DNA of 64,000 nt, taken from contig NC_092577.1 in NCBI RefSeq assembly GCF_037975245.1, positions 1,958,501-2,022,500 of the forward strand. The letters are read 5' to 3'. Origin of the DNA: Apostichopus japonicus (taxonomy: Eukaryota; Echinodermata; Holothuroidea; Aspidochirotida; Stichopodidae). The position numbers and the translations under genes are program-made. The notes beneath the pieces are model-generated. The model was not told the DNA's origin and ran no database searches. It saw nothing but the letters and a program-made list of their open reading frames with translations. How positions within the stretch are numbered: position 1 is the first letter of the stretch; each line of letters opens with the position of its first letter. Of the stretch, positions 1-11,664 are shown one piece after another.

Positions 1-1220
1 AGGCAGGTGTGGTGGGAGAACCATCCCACTTGTTGGGTTGGAAGGGCATCCCACAGAATAGCTAGAACAGCACACTCGGTACATACAGTAGGCTGCTGTT
101 GGTGAGTAACTGATTTCTTTATATTTTCATGAAAGTCAATGGTTATTTCATGCAGCAGAGGTCCGATTGCATAAAAATTTGCAACATCACCAGTTCGCTC
201 TTTCTATTGGTTAAATTTTTGGGCAAATCTTTAATCCCACCTCTCCTCAAATCAAAGTGGGCTTCTATACGTGCACATGCCCACCATGCAGCACACTGGT
301 GAATGTGGTTTACATTACTGAAAATCCTTATTAGTTTTTGTAATAAATCATTTGTAATCATTGCCCAGCTCAGATGAACGATAATAGCTTTACTTAATAC
401 ATACATGATATGTAATTAATAACCATTAAGTCAAGGACAACGCCCCTCCTCCTCCCCCTCTCCCCTCCCCATTCACACACTATGCACTGCTATCTGACTT
501 TAAATATGGTTCAATCAAGAACGAAAAAGCTTTGAGTTCAAGATTGGAAAACTGTCTGTCAGTTCAATCGACATGAAAACTACCTTTTGCTGTATGGTCC
601 AGTCTTTGCATGTGTTGCATACTCTTTGTTACTTAATTCCCATAACAAAGACCTTCCGTAGCCTGCATTTCAGGGATATTTTTTTTTAACTTACACCATC
701 AGTATTTCACTGTTAAATATTCCAACCTCTAACACCACTTAGTTATTTATTGCCACACAAGCTTGTGATCAAGTCTCCCTTCATTTCATGTAAGAATTAT
801 CTGAGAGTTATTAGTTTCCATTGCTTCCCCTCAGTGAACCCTATGATCCCATTATGTATCATCACAAGGACATTGCATCATTTTTGTCATCACTTCTGAA
901 ATCTATACCAAATTGTACTGACCTGTTTATCTTAAATCTTATTTAAATTTTAGCCTAGCCATTGACAAAACAGCTTAATTTCTTGTGAGGTAAAGTGTCT
1001 CGCCATCCCCATACATAGACCACTATAAAAATATTAATTTCAGGGTTAATAACTGTATTGGTCAAACTGCCACACAGCTTGCATTGGGCTGATCATTATG
1101 ACACATTCGTTGCACTTTGAGATGAGGACTTGTAGCAATATAGTCCTAACCATTGCAGTAGGTGGGGTCTTAGTTTGTAATAGGGTCATAGTTTTGCAGT
1201 TGATAGGGTCTTAGCTTTGC
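1..1220. other. No gene seen
   Basis: AT-rich non-coding sequence. The ORFs here are short, lack splice context and show no recognisable protein motif. No tRNA-like or array structure was noticed. Confidence 0.5.
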
Positions 1221-1710
1221 AGGGGTTACATCTCTATGTTCTGACATCTCTATGTTGCAACATCTCTATGTTCCGACAATTTTTTTTGACCAAAAGTCTT
1301 GACCAACATGTTTTCGGACCAAGTTTTTTCGGACCAAAATGTTTTTGGACCAAAATATTTTTGTGATCCAACATTTTTTTTTACTCTAAAATTTTTCATG
1401 ACCAAATTTTTTTTCGGACAAGCACTTTTTGGGTCATAACAAACTTTGGGCCCTTTTTTTTTGTGAAAAAACAATTGGTGGGTCCTAACAAGTCACGTCA
1501 GAAAAAATGTTGGTCCAAAAAACATTGAGTCCCCCCAAAAAATTGAGTCCCAAAAACTTAAGTCCCCCCCAAAAAATTGAGTCCGAAAAATTGGGTACGC
1601 AGAAATGTTGTTAAAAAAAAATTAGTCCAAAAAAATTATCGGAATGTATTCCTCGGAACATAGAGACTTCGGAACATAGAGACGTCGGAAAATAGGGATG
1701 TCACCTTTTT
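1221..1710. repeat. Long imperfect palindrome (foldback element)
   Basis: The left end carries three spaced copies of a 'tctctatgtt' motif (1230-1275). The right end carries the reverse complement 'aacatagaga' twice plus a decayed third (1656-1702). Between them the left half is T-rich with repeated 'ggaccaa' words and the right half is A-rich with 'ttggtcc' or 'gagtcc' words, so the two halves can pair across a centre near 1450-1470. The arms are about 200 bp or more and imperfect. This is seen directly; whether it is a foldback transposon or an expanded inverted repeat is unknown. Confidence 0.6.
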
Positions 1711-1792
1711 TGCAGGTCTTAGGTCTTTGTTTGTAGACACCCCAATGTTCAATGTTAACCATTACAGTGTCCCTCTTTTTGCTTGTTGCAAG

Positions 1793-1956
1793 CACATGCT
1801 GGCCACTATAGCTACTATGGCCACTATAGTGTCCCAGTAAATAGTCTTACCAGACAAACAGTAAGATCTGCATAACACACATGCTGGCCACTATAGCTAC
1901 TATGGCCACTATAGTGTCCCAGTAAATAGTCTTACCAGACAAAAGGTAAGATCTGC
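1793..1956. repeat. 85-bp tandem direct duplication
   Basis: The segment starting 'cacatgctggccactata' at 1793 recurs at 1878 with only a few differences and ends in 'gtaagatctgc' at 1956. Each copy holds internal short palindromes such as 'ggccactatagc' and 'gccactatagtg'. There are just under two copies. Confidence 0.85.
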
Positions 1957-2280
1957 TTTTGATAGGAGTATATCACTTAATACTGACTTGGCTTAAATTC
2001 CTTACTTTTAAGTACCTGCACATGACTTAATATCAAACAATATGCTCCATATCTGGATTATTTCTTTACTGAAATGTGAAGACGCAATGACAATTGGGGT
2101 TCAAACCAATAGCCTTCTCTCCCAATGATAATTTTTATTTCTATTTTGATAAAAACTGTTCTGAACTGCTAATTCATTCATCATAAAACTTGATTGCTGT
2201 TTCAGGAGCATTAATTTAGGTAATAACTATATCTACTATACCAAACTTGTTGTGTAAATACATTGCTTTTGTTTCTTTTG

Positions 2281-2469
2281 ATCCTCCATCTAGGTGCAGG
2301 ACACAATGAACTGAACAGCAATAAAGACCTTCCAACTGAATACATTGAGCTGGTCATCTGTTGCTTGGAGCTCAATAATGGAAGCAGCTCCCTGGTGGAA
2401 GCCATTCCCAAAAAGATGGAAATTTATTTTGCTCCATGGAAGCTGTTTGACTGGTTAAAAGAAGCATGA
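2281..2469 (+). CDS. Possible orphan terminal exon, unrecognised
   Basis: An open frame runs to a TGA at 2467-2469. It is preceded by a plausible 3' splice site: a pyrimidine-rich tract 'tttcttttgatcctccatctag' in two parts, then the frame from about 2294. The peptide starts AGHNEL and includes LVEAIPKKMEIYF and WKLFDWLKEA; its composition looks protein-like, unlike the surrounding repeats. GAGHN-type motifs surround the catalytic His in some alpha/beta hydrolases, but the rest is not recognised, so no function is assigned. There is no genuine ATG in the frame, so if real it is a 3' exon with its partners upstream or outside the window. Confidence 0.3.
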   Translation: MLHLGAGHNELNSNKDLPTEYIELVICCLELNNGSSSLVEAIPKKMEIYFAPWKLFDWLKEA

Positions 2470-2739
2470 GGCATTGTAGGCATGTGTAGCTGAAAATCAT
2501 CCATATGACTTAGCCACCAAATATGGGCAAAAATAACTACTTGGAACAGTTACAATGTCATTTATTTGAGCTGGATGAGAGTGGCTATGGACGGCCATTA
2601 CCACAAAAACAGGAACAAAAAGTAAATTCATTACATTACATTACACATTACAGAAATTTTCTCCATAGAAAAGAAAATTTCTTCATAAAAAGAATTACTT
2701 GGATATCAAAAATAAATTTACTCCATCAAATATAAATTT

Positions 2740-3650
2740 ACTAAATCACATCAAAACTTACTTTACTCTTCAAAATTACTCTCCAAAATTACTCTTCGAA
2801 ATTTTCTTCATCAAGGATAAATTTACTCTTGGAAACTAAGTTCACCTCACACATATTAGATCTACCCCGTCCAATATAAACTCATAGCTCATCCCGTCCT
2901 AACCAAAAAAAATCCCCCAATTCATTAATTGGGAATCAGGACAATGTATCTGTTGGAAAAGATATTTGACCCATTATTGTACAAACTGATGCAGATGATA
3001 TTGGAAGAGACTCTTCATGTTGGAAGAGTGGAGATGGAGATGGTGGCATATCGATAACCTATTGTAGGTCTCTCAGGACTGAATAAATTAATGAATTAAA
3101 GGTGAAGGGATTGGGGAAAACTGGTGCAAATGAAGTTGTTTTGTGCCAAAATTTAAAATTGATATTTTTTATATAGACATATGTCTCTCATTGTGGTGCA
3201 AATATTTCAATTGGACCATAACCTTTATCCCCTGTCATTTTTGCATATATATATGTCATTCATATTAATGAGTGATTAATGTCCGATGATAACATATTGA
3301 AAGATCGTCATATGACATAGTTATATTTTTGCCTAATGTATATGGTCCTTTTCCTACAGCATGTATTATGTGGTGCAAAGGAACTTTTGAACAAATTATA
3401 TGTCAGTAGGATTATGCATATTATTAAACTAGTGGGCAGAGCTTAGTCAACATCATACATTTGAATGAATGCAAAGCTGAAAGTTTGATTGCTATAACTG
3501 TGTTAGTAAGACTAGTAAATATTGGGTATTGAGGTGAGCAGGGAGGGGCTTTGGGGACAGGCAGGGGATTAAATTGAGTGCAGGTTTTCACTATATATTT
3601 TGCTGTAGATGACAACACCATTGGTGTAGTCTTGCCCATTCTTTGTTGTT
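2740..3650. other. No gene seen
   Basis: AT-rich sequence with short 'aaatttact' reiterations around 2690-2830. No supported coding region. Confidence 0.4.
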
Positions 3651-3880
3651 GTTCATATCAGTTTATATTTTGAGATGTAGTACTTTATTTTATTAAATGT
3701 TTTAATGTTCAATATCAGTTTATATTTGAGATGTAGTGCTTTTTTTATTAAATGTTTTAATGTTCATATCAGTTTATATTTTGAGATGTAGTGCTTTTTT
3801 CCATTAAATGTTTTGATGTTCATATCAGTTTAGATTTTGATATTTTGAAATGGTAGTCCTTTTTTATTCAATGTTAATTA
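3651..3880. repeat. 56-bp minisatellite, about 4 copies
   Basis: The unit begins 'gttcatatcagtttatattt' and recurs at 3651, 3707, 3762 and 3818 (spacing 56, 55, 56). The last copy is diverged and truncated. Confidence 0.8.
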
Positions 3881-4079
3881 AAACAAGACCAATGTCCTGT
3901 GTTCATGTGTAACACTGTACTTCTTTCATTCTATTTAACCTTTGTAAACTATTTGGAAGAGATAAACCAACTTAAAGCAACCTGATGATATTTGTTGTGT
4001 ATGATCTTTTTCTTGGTTTTTCTTTTGCTTTGCTCAAGAAGAATTTGAAGGCACAAACATGGTTTATGTGTCGTAAACC

Positions 4080-4220
4080 TTCGATACAACTCCTTTTATA
4101 TTAACATCTTTGCTAAGCAATTCGCTTCGAATATATATTATCGTGAGTATACGAGAGCATTGTGTGGACAGTCCACAAATCTTATACACGTGATCTTGAA
4201 TTATTAAATAAGCCTAACCA
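4080..4220 (+). repeat. Isolated diverged copy of the satellite palindrome box
   Basis: Contains 'gtgagtatacgagag' followed by 'tgtggac', a mismatched centre, 'gtccaca' and 'cttatacacgtgat', in the same order as the palindrome box of the 330-bp satellite, but decayed. It marks the left edge of satellite-related sequence. Confidence 0.6.
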
Positions 4221-5227
4221 AAACTATTTGAAGGTGTCAGAAATTTATCATGCGAGGGAGGAAGTCAAAATGGCGCTGCTTTCGACACGAAAAAAAAATT
4301 CCATGTAAAATGTCTTTTATAAAGGTTCTGTAAATTTCACATTGTTCTCTGCTTCCTGCTCTACGCTGTCAGAGAGTTACAACATAACTTATTCCTATAT
4401 TTAAAAAGGTAGCAAACATAACACGTGACAATGTCGAAGAGGATAATTATTCAACCACCATGACAGCAGTATCGCTAACGAGTAACGACCAACACAAACG
4501 ACATTGCACAGCCGCATATAAGTATATATAGTACTGCAAATGTTCAATCTTGAAATTTATGATGTACAATTTTTATATTTTTTGACAGTCTTTGATCAAT
4601 AATAAGCTTGCAAAATGACAGAAATGGAATGCATGCAATGTTTTCCTAAATGTTGATGATAAATACAGTGATCATTGTTTGTATATTTTTTCGTTACACC
4701 TTTTTTAGTATTTATTGGTTCAAAATGTGCCTGAAAGTTTGCAACCAACCAAATATGCATGTGCATTAACGTGTTCGTGGCATTGGCCCCTTAAAGCACG
4801 CTATCGTTAGGGAAGTTTCGTAAAGATTTCAAAAAATTACTAATTCCTGGAGGTCTGGACTCTCCAAATTGTTTTCAGACATTCTAAGTAAAGCATACCT
4901 TTAACCTTCTTTTTTTTTCTTGCCCCATCTAAACATAAAGGCCTATATAAATAAACAAACAATTAACAATACTTCGAATTTCGAGTAGATATAAAAGATG
5001 TCTTGAAATTCAAATGATGTTGTCAACATGAAAATCGATGTTTACTTGGTGTTTTTTCTAAAAGCTTATGTTTGTAACTTCATATAGTTATATAACAGGC
5101 ACACTCAATCTTCATTGTTCGCATCGAAAATAAAGAATGAAGTAACACTTTCTGGGGGAGGGGATTGATACCTTTTCAGTATATTTACTGCTTAAATTTG
5201 GGCAAAACCTTTTCCAACCACCTACAA

Positions 5228-5249
5228 CCCCCCCCCCCCCCCCCCCCCC
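5228..5249. repeat. Poly-C tract, 22 nt
   Basis: Uninterrupted run of 22 C residues. Further C-runs of 8-15 nt occur at 5736, 6490, 6841, 8250 and 10741, several of them inside the satellite block. Confidence 0.9.
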
Positions 5250-5589
5250 GCTTCAAATGTTCTCTCTTACGATTCCCATTGTCCATTTCCTTTTTCAAAG
5301 ATTAGTCAGAGATAGATTTAAACAGTCCGTTTTTTGCACTGCCGATTTCTTTGAATAAGCCGTCAAGTGATATTCGTAGAAAGTATACTAATGGCCCAGG
5401 CTATATCATGCACGTATAGCGATGAATCGCACGTTAAAAGTCGACAAATACCCATCGCAATATAATGTAGGATACAGAAAAGTATACTGCTTACTATAAA
5501 TACCATTTCCAGATAACCAAACACGTAATTGAAAATATTACACATTTATCAACTACTATAATTCACAACAAGAAGAATCTGGGAGGGAC

Positions 5590-5740
5590 GCCCACCCATA
5601 AAATCTCGATATTCTACAGGAAGACTTAAACCGGTCAAATATGGGACTGTTAGTATCCTTTATTAACCGAACTGGTAGATCTGTTTAATTCATGTATCAT
5701 TGAGCATAAATAGATTCAAATTAAAAATAGATAACCCCCC
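5590..5740 (+). repeat. Isolated satellite 'box A' copy
   Basis: Holds 'ggtcaaatatgggactgt', 'cctttattaaccgaactgg' and 'agatctgtttaattcatg' in satellite order, ending in 'aaaaatagataa'. No palindrome box follows within 300 bp, so it is a partial monomer. Confidence 0.6.
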
Positions 5741-5789
5741 CCCCCAAAAAAAAAAAATCTTGGTCAAACTGACGATACTTGGAAAATTT

Positions 5790-5847
5790 GAGTGCGACAG
5801 TCTGAATTTCCGACTGTCGCACTCTCATTTTTCCGACTGTCGCACTC
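5790..5847. repeat. 13-bp perfect hairpin with duplicated right arm
   Basis: The arm gagtgcgacagtc (5790-5802) is followed after 9 nt by its exact reverse complement gactgtcgcactc (5812-5824). That right arm is repeated at 5835-5847 in a 23-bp direct unit, so the left arm could pair with either copy. Confidence 0.8.
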
Positions 5848-6398
5848 TCATTTTCACATATTCTTGTAATTTGTGAGTGAACTAAAATTTTCGGTCAAAA
5901 TTGACCTTCAATCAGTCATTTTTACCACGTTTTCCTTGTCACATTGAGAAATTCTGTCACGCGATCTTAAACTCCACCATACAAAACTTCGTATGATTTT
6001 GAATACTCCCAGTTCGCTAGCTTCAAGTAAGTTCAAGATATACATTGTCTCTATGTATACAAAAAACGCTGAATGCTAATCTACGGAAGCTTAAAAGTAC
6101 CATCAACATAACAAAAACTTTGGCCCATAATTTGACATTTTTCAGTAACAAGATAAAATGTTATCAAAAATCAGAAAATGTTGGATTGCTCAGTTGCTTT
6201 AACTGATCAATTGAACAATTTTCTGAAAAATGTTTAATTGATAACTTATCATTATCTTGTCAGTTTGACATTTTTCTGCAAAATTTCCGATCGTTCACTT
6301 CATTCCATCTGAGCAATTGAAACATTTTCTGCAAAATGTTCAATGTGTTTAATTGCCAACTTATCGTAACTCGTCAACTCAACATTTTTCTGCAAAAT

Positions 6399-6454
6399 TT
6401 TTAATTGTTCACTTCATTCCGAATGATCAGTTGGAATGAAGTGAACAATTAAAA
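6399..6454. repeat. 22-bp perfect inverted repeat
   Basis: Arms 6399-6420 and 6433-6454 are exact reverse complements (starting ttttaattgttcacttc), separated by 12 nt. They sit in a 6140-6460 region full of shorter repeats of 'catttttctgcaaaat' and 'gttcacttcattcc'. Confidence 0.85.
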
Positions 6455-7333
6455 CATTTCATATGAGTAATAAATATCCCCCACCCACCGCCCCCCCCCC
6501 CCCCAAAGAAAAAATATTAAGCGTGCCAATAAAAGCTCTGTATTTTTGGTAACTCACTTTGCCGTCGAATATAATTTGTTGAAAATAAAAAGGTTTTCCC
6601 CTTTCTTACATTAACATAGCTTTTGTAGTCAGTAGTCTATAAAGCCTTCAAACAGATAACTTTACTTAGTTGCTTACCTGCTTTGCTTAACCAGAGTGTT
6701 TATAGAAGTTTGTGAATTGAGGGCCAGTGGTATTCAATATGTGAATGTTGGCGAGTAGAGCAGGGGGGGGGTGGGAGAACAAACAACAGCCGGAATTTTA
6801 TGGCTCCAAAACCTATCCAGTTGGAATTTCAGCCACTACCCCCCCCCCCCCAATGATCAGGCCTTAGCTACGTCCCTGATTTCATGGAATCATCACTCCG
6901 TCAAACATGGGTCTGTTTATATCGTTTATTTTCCGAAGTTGTAGATCGGTCTATATCATGTGTCATTGAGCGTAGAAAAACTCAAATTCAATATAGATAT
7001 ATAAATGTTTCACTTAATCATCACTCCGTTAACAAGGGTCAGCGTCTGTTTATATCCTTTATTTTCCGAAGTTGTAGATCTGTGTATTGAATGCATTGAA
7101 AGTAATCACATCGTATTAACGCCTTTTTGTTGTTGTAACACAGTAAATTCAATTGGAATATATACTCGTAAGTGTATGAGCGGATTCTGTGGACCGTCCA
7201 CATAATCTTATACACATTTCATTGTATTATTTATTGATGATAAACCAAAATTAGGGTTGAAAATTGATGAACTCTATTAATTCAAAATAACTGTGTTCTA
7301 AGGAAGGACCCCGCACCAAATATATGCAGATTC

Positions 7334-9175
7334 AGGAAGGAATCAACCCGTCAAATATAGGTCTGTTTTATATCCTTTAATTACTGATTACTTATTCGTA
7401 GATCTGTTTAAATCATGTATCATTGAGCATATAAAGATTAATTTTAAAAACAGATAACTTTATCAAATATATATTTTTTGGCATGTCATACGGTTTACCT
7501 TTAGGTTAATATATTCTTAACAAAACTTTATTTAGGAACATTGGGAAGAAAAAATGTAAGCAAGCATCAACAATCCTCGTTACATGGGTTAGGATTATTA
7601 TAGGAAACCCGAAAGAATAACCCTAATTTTTAACCCTTAATATTAGTATGATAATACTGTTGACCGTTCACATAATAATTGTCTTAAAAGCAGCTTGTTA
7701 AGAAAGATCACAACCTAAATATTTTCTTTTGGTCTATAGAATGTATTTGGATAGTAGTATTAACGTTTTTTATTTAGTAACACACGTAATCTCAATTGGA
7801 ATATATAATCGTAAGTATATGAGCGTATTATGTGGACCGTCTACATAGTCTGAGACACATGATATTGTATAACATATTGATTCTTAAGCAAAGCTCCTCT
7901 TGAATATATTCAGAAATGATCAGCTAATCTAATTAACACTGACAGCCTTCTGAACAAGGGCCAAATCCTCAAATCTCGAAATATTTCAGTTAATCATCAC
8001 TCCGTCAAACAAGGGTCTGTTTGTATCCTTTATTTTCCGAAGTTGTAGGTCTGTCTATATCATGTGTCATTGAGCATAGAAAAATTGAAATTAAAAATAG
8101 ATAGCCATATCATATTAAATGAAAGTCGGCTTACCTACATTGTAATGAAACTTGATCTCAACTTTAATTGGGAACATTGGAAATGAACCACTCCTGTCAA
8201 CTGACCTCAGTGACCACCGGTGCACGGGTTATGGTTGGCATTGGTGCCCCCCCCCCCGCACCCTTACCCCCCGACTTAAAAAGAAAAGTGAAAATAAAAC
8301 TTACTATTACCCTTATCCTGTAAGATAATACTCATAACCATTCAAATATTAATTGTTTAAAACGAAGCTGTTAAGAAAATAGTGTGTATTAGGATAGTAG
8401 TGTAACGTGAATGGTTTTTATACTCATCCGTAGTAAGCTGTGCATTGAGCTACATAGCCAGCCATGTCATGAATATTTATAGTCAAGTGGTATGTAATTT
8501 AGGAGGGTTAAATGCTTATTGATGTGTTTTATAGTCTAATTAAGAGAGTTATGGGTTAAGTAAATCGGTATAATCAGTGAGTTAAATGTCTACAACATAT
8601 CTGCATATGTTTAGGGGGATAATGTTGTTGTTGTTAATGAAATAGTTAAAGAGATTTTACGTCACATGTTGTATTGTTTTATTGCTCATTATATATATAC
8701 CAGAGTGTCCCCACTTACAAGATTGTGAAAATTAATTTACATTGTAAACTCGCATTCACATAATTTAAATTCTTGTACGCAGAGATTTTTTTTATTTTCT
8801 TGTAATTGTAATATGGCCTGGTCTCTATTTACTACGATTAACTGATACACAAGCTAACCACGACATTTCCATAAAGGAACTTTTGACAGTATTCTCTGCT
8901 GTGCTAATGGGCCCCCGGAATGCAACAGTAGTATTGACGTTTTTGTTTAATAACCCACGTCATCTCAATTGAAATATATAATCGTAATTGTATAATCGGT
9001 TTATGTGGATCGTCCACATTATATTATACGTATGATGTTGTATTGTTTATTGATTCTAAACCAAAACCGTATAATTGAAAATATTAAAAATTAATCAAGT
9101 GCATTAATTCACAATAACGGTCTTCTGAATAAGGGCTACACACCCTCATATCTTGATGTGTTTCAGGTATAGGAA
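7334..9175 (+). repeat. Higher-order block copy 1 (~1.84 kb)
   Basis: Diverged, longer segment within the satellite. It opens with a box A variant continuing 'cctttaattactga', then unique sequence ('gcatgtcatacggtttacc'), a box B variant at 7826-7850, a second box A variant ('catcactccgtcaaacaagg') at 7995, a C-run with 'cacccttaccccccgactta' near 8260, and a third palindrome variant at 8996-9020. It recurs at 9832 and 15012. Confidence 0.9.
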
Positions 9176-9345
9176 TCAACCCGTCAAATATGGGTCTGTT
9201 TCATATCCTGTATTTACAGAACTCGTAGATCTGTTTAAATCATGTGTATTGAATGTATTTAATATATTCATATAGAAGTATAAACGTCTTTTTTCTGTAA
9301 CACACGTAATCTCAATTGGAATATATAATCGTAAGTGTACGAGCG

Positions 9346-9370
9346 GATTATGTGGACCGTCCACATAATC
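9346..9370. repeat. Representative conserved palindrome of the satellite
   Basis: GATTATGTGGAC, one central C, then the exact reverse complement GTCCACATAATC. The same 25 bp recurs in nearly every monomer (for example 11837, 12515, 12851, 13186, 13519, 13855, 14191, 14859, 17010, 17343, 17674, 18335, 18671, 19007, 19341, 19672, 20003, 20334, 20664, 20994, 21324, 21655, 21986, 22317, 22646, 22979, 23309, 23640, 23972). An AT-rich 'atatataat' lies about 20 bp upstream. Confidence 0.95.
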
Positions 9371-9831
9371 TTATACACATTTCATTATATTTTTTTATTG
9401 ACTATAAACCAAAATTAGGGTTTTAAATTTATCAACTATATTAATTCAAAATAACTGTGTTCTAAGGAAGGACCCCGCACCAAATATCGACAGATTCAGT
9501 AAGGAATCAACCCGTCAAATATGGGTCTGTTTTATATCCTGTATTTACCGAACTCGTAGATCTGTTTAAATCATGTGTATTGAACGTATTTGATATATTC
9601 ATATAGAAGTATTTACATTTTTTTTTTCTGTAACACACGTAATCTCAATTGGAATATATAATCGTAAGTGTACGAGCGGATTATGTGGACCGTCCACACA
9701 ATCTTATACACATTTCATTGTATTGTTTATTGATTATAAACCAAAATTAGGGTTGAAAATTGATCAACTCTATTAATTCAAAATAACTATGTTCTTAGGA
9801 AAGACCCCGCACCAAATATCTACAGATTCAG

Positions 9832-11664
9832 GAAGGAATCAACCCGTCAAATATGGGTCTGTTTTATTTCCTTTAATTACTGAACTCATAGATCTGTTGA
9901 AATCACGTATCATTGAGCATATAAAGATTTATATTAAAAACAGATAACTTTATCAAATAAACATATATTTTTGCATGTCATACGGTTTACCTTTAGGCTA
10001 ATATAGTCTTAACAGAACTTTATTTGGGAACATTGGGAAGAAAAAAGTGTAAGCAAGCATCAACAATCCTCGTTACATGGGTTAGGATTATTATAAGAAA
10101 CCCGAAAGAATAACCCTAATCTTTAACCCTTAATATTAGTATGATAATACTGTTGACCGTTCACATAATAATTGTCTTAAAAGCAGCTTGATAAGAAAGA
10201 TCACAACCTAAATATTTTCTTTTGGTCTATAGAATGTATTTGGATAGTAGTATTAACGTTTTTTTTTTAGTAACACACGTAATCTCAATTGGAATATATA
10301 ATCGTAAGTATATGAGCGTATTATGTGGACCGTCCACATAATCTGAGACACATGATATTGTATAACATATTGATTCTTAAGCAAAGCTCCTCTTGAATAT
10401 ATTCAGAAATGATCAGCTAATCTAATTAACACTGACAGCCTTCTGAACAAGGGCCAAACCCTCAAATCTCGAAATATTTCAGTTAATCATCACTCCGTCA
10501 AACAAGGGTCTGTTTGTATCCTTTATTTTCCGAAGTTGTAGGTCTGTCTATATCATGTGTCATTGAGCATAGAAAAATTGAAATTAAAAATAGATAGCCA
10601 TATCATATTAAATGAAAGTCGGCTTACCTACATTGTAATGAAACTTGATCTCAACTTTAATTGGGAACATTGGAAATGAACCACTCCTGTCAACTGACCT
10701 CAGTGACCACCGGTGCACGGATTATGATTGGCATTGGTGCCCCCCCCCCCGCACCCTTACCCCCCGACTTAAAAAGAAAAGTGAAAATAAAACTTACTAT
10801 TACCCTTATCCTGTAAGATAATACTCATAACCATTCAAATATTAATTGTTTAAAACGAAGCTGTTAAGAAAATAGTGTGTATTAGGATAGTAGTGTAACG
10901 TGAATGGTTTTTATACTCATCCGTAGTAAGCTGTGCATTGAGCTACATAGCCAGCCATGTCATGAATATTTATAGTCAAGTGGTATGTAATTTAGGAGGG
11001 TTAAATGCTGATTGATGTGTTTTATAGTCTAATTAAGAGAGTTATGGGTTAAGTAAATCGGTATTATCAGTGAGTTAAATGTCTACAACATATCTGCATA
11101 TGTTTAGGGGGATAATGTTGTTGTTGTTAATGAAATAGTTAAAGAGATTTTACGTCACATGTTGTATTGTTTTATTGCTTATTATATATATACCACAGTG
11201 TCACCACCTACTAGATTTTGAAAATTAATCTACATTGTTAACTCTCATTCACATAATTTAAATTCTTGTACGCAGAGATTTTTTTTATTTTCTTGTAATT
11301 GTAATATGGCCTGGTCTCTATTTACTACGATTAACTGATACACAAGCTAACCACGACATTTCCATAAAGGAACTTTTGACAGTATTCTCTGCTGTGCTAA
11401 TGGGCCCCCGGAATGCAACAGTAGTATTGACGTTTTTGTTTAATAACCCACGTCATCTCAATTGAAATATATAATCGTAATTGTATAATCGGTTTATGTG
11501 GATCGTCCACATTATATTATACGTATGATGTTGTATTGTTTATTGATTCTAAACCAAAACCGTATAATTGAAAATATTAAAAATTAATCAAGTGCATTAA
11601 TTCACAATAACGGTCTTCTGAATAAGGGCTACACACCCTCATATCTTGATGTGTTTCAGGTAGG
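9832..11664 (+). repeat. Higher-order block copy 2 (~1.83 kb)
   Basis: Near-identical to the block at 7334-9175 by eye, offset about 2.49 kb; the two normal monomers between them are also duplicated. Small differences include the length of the C-run and T-run. Confidence 0.9.

Noticed and set aside
9176-9364. Minus-strand 60-codon ORFs repeated through the satellite (also 11667, 11998, 12344, 13679)
   Set aside because: They are frames of the satellite monomer, start at the palindrome, and end at the same repeat word; no coding signal beyond the repeat.
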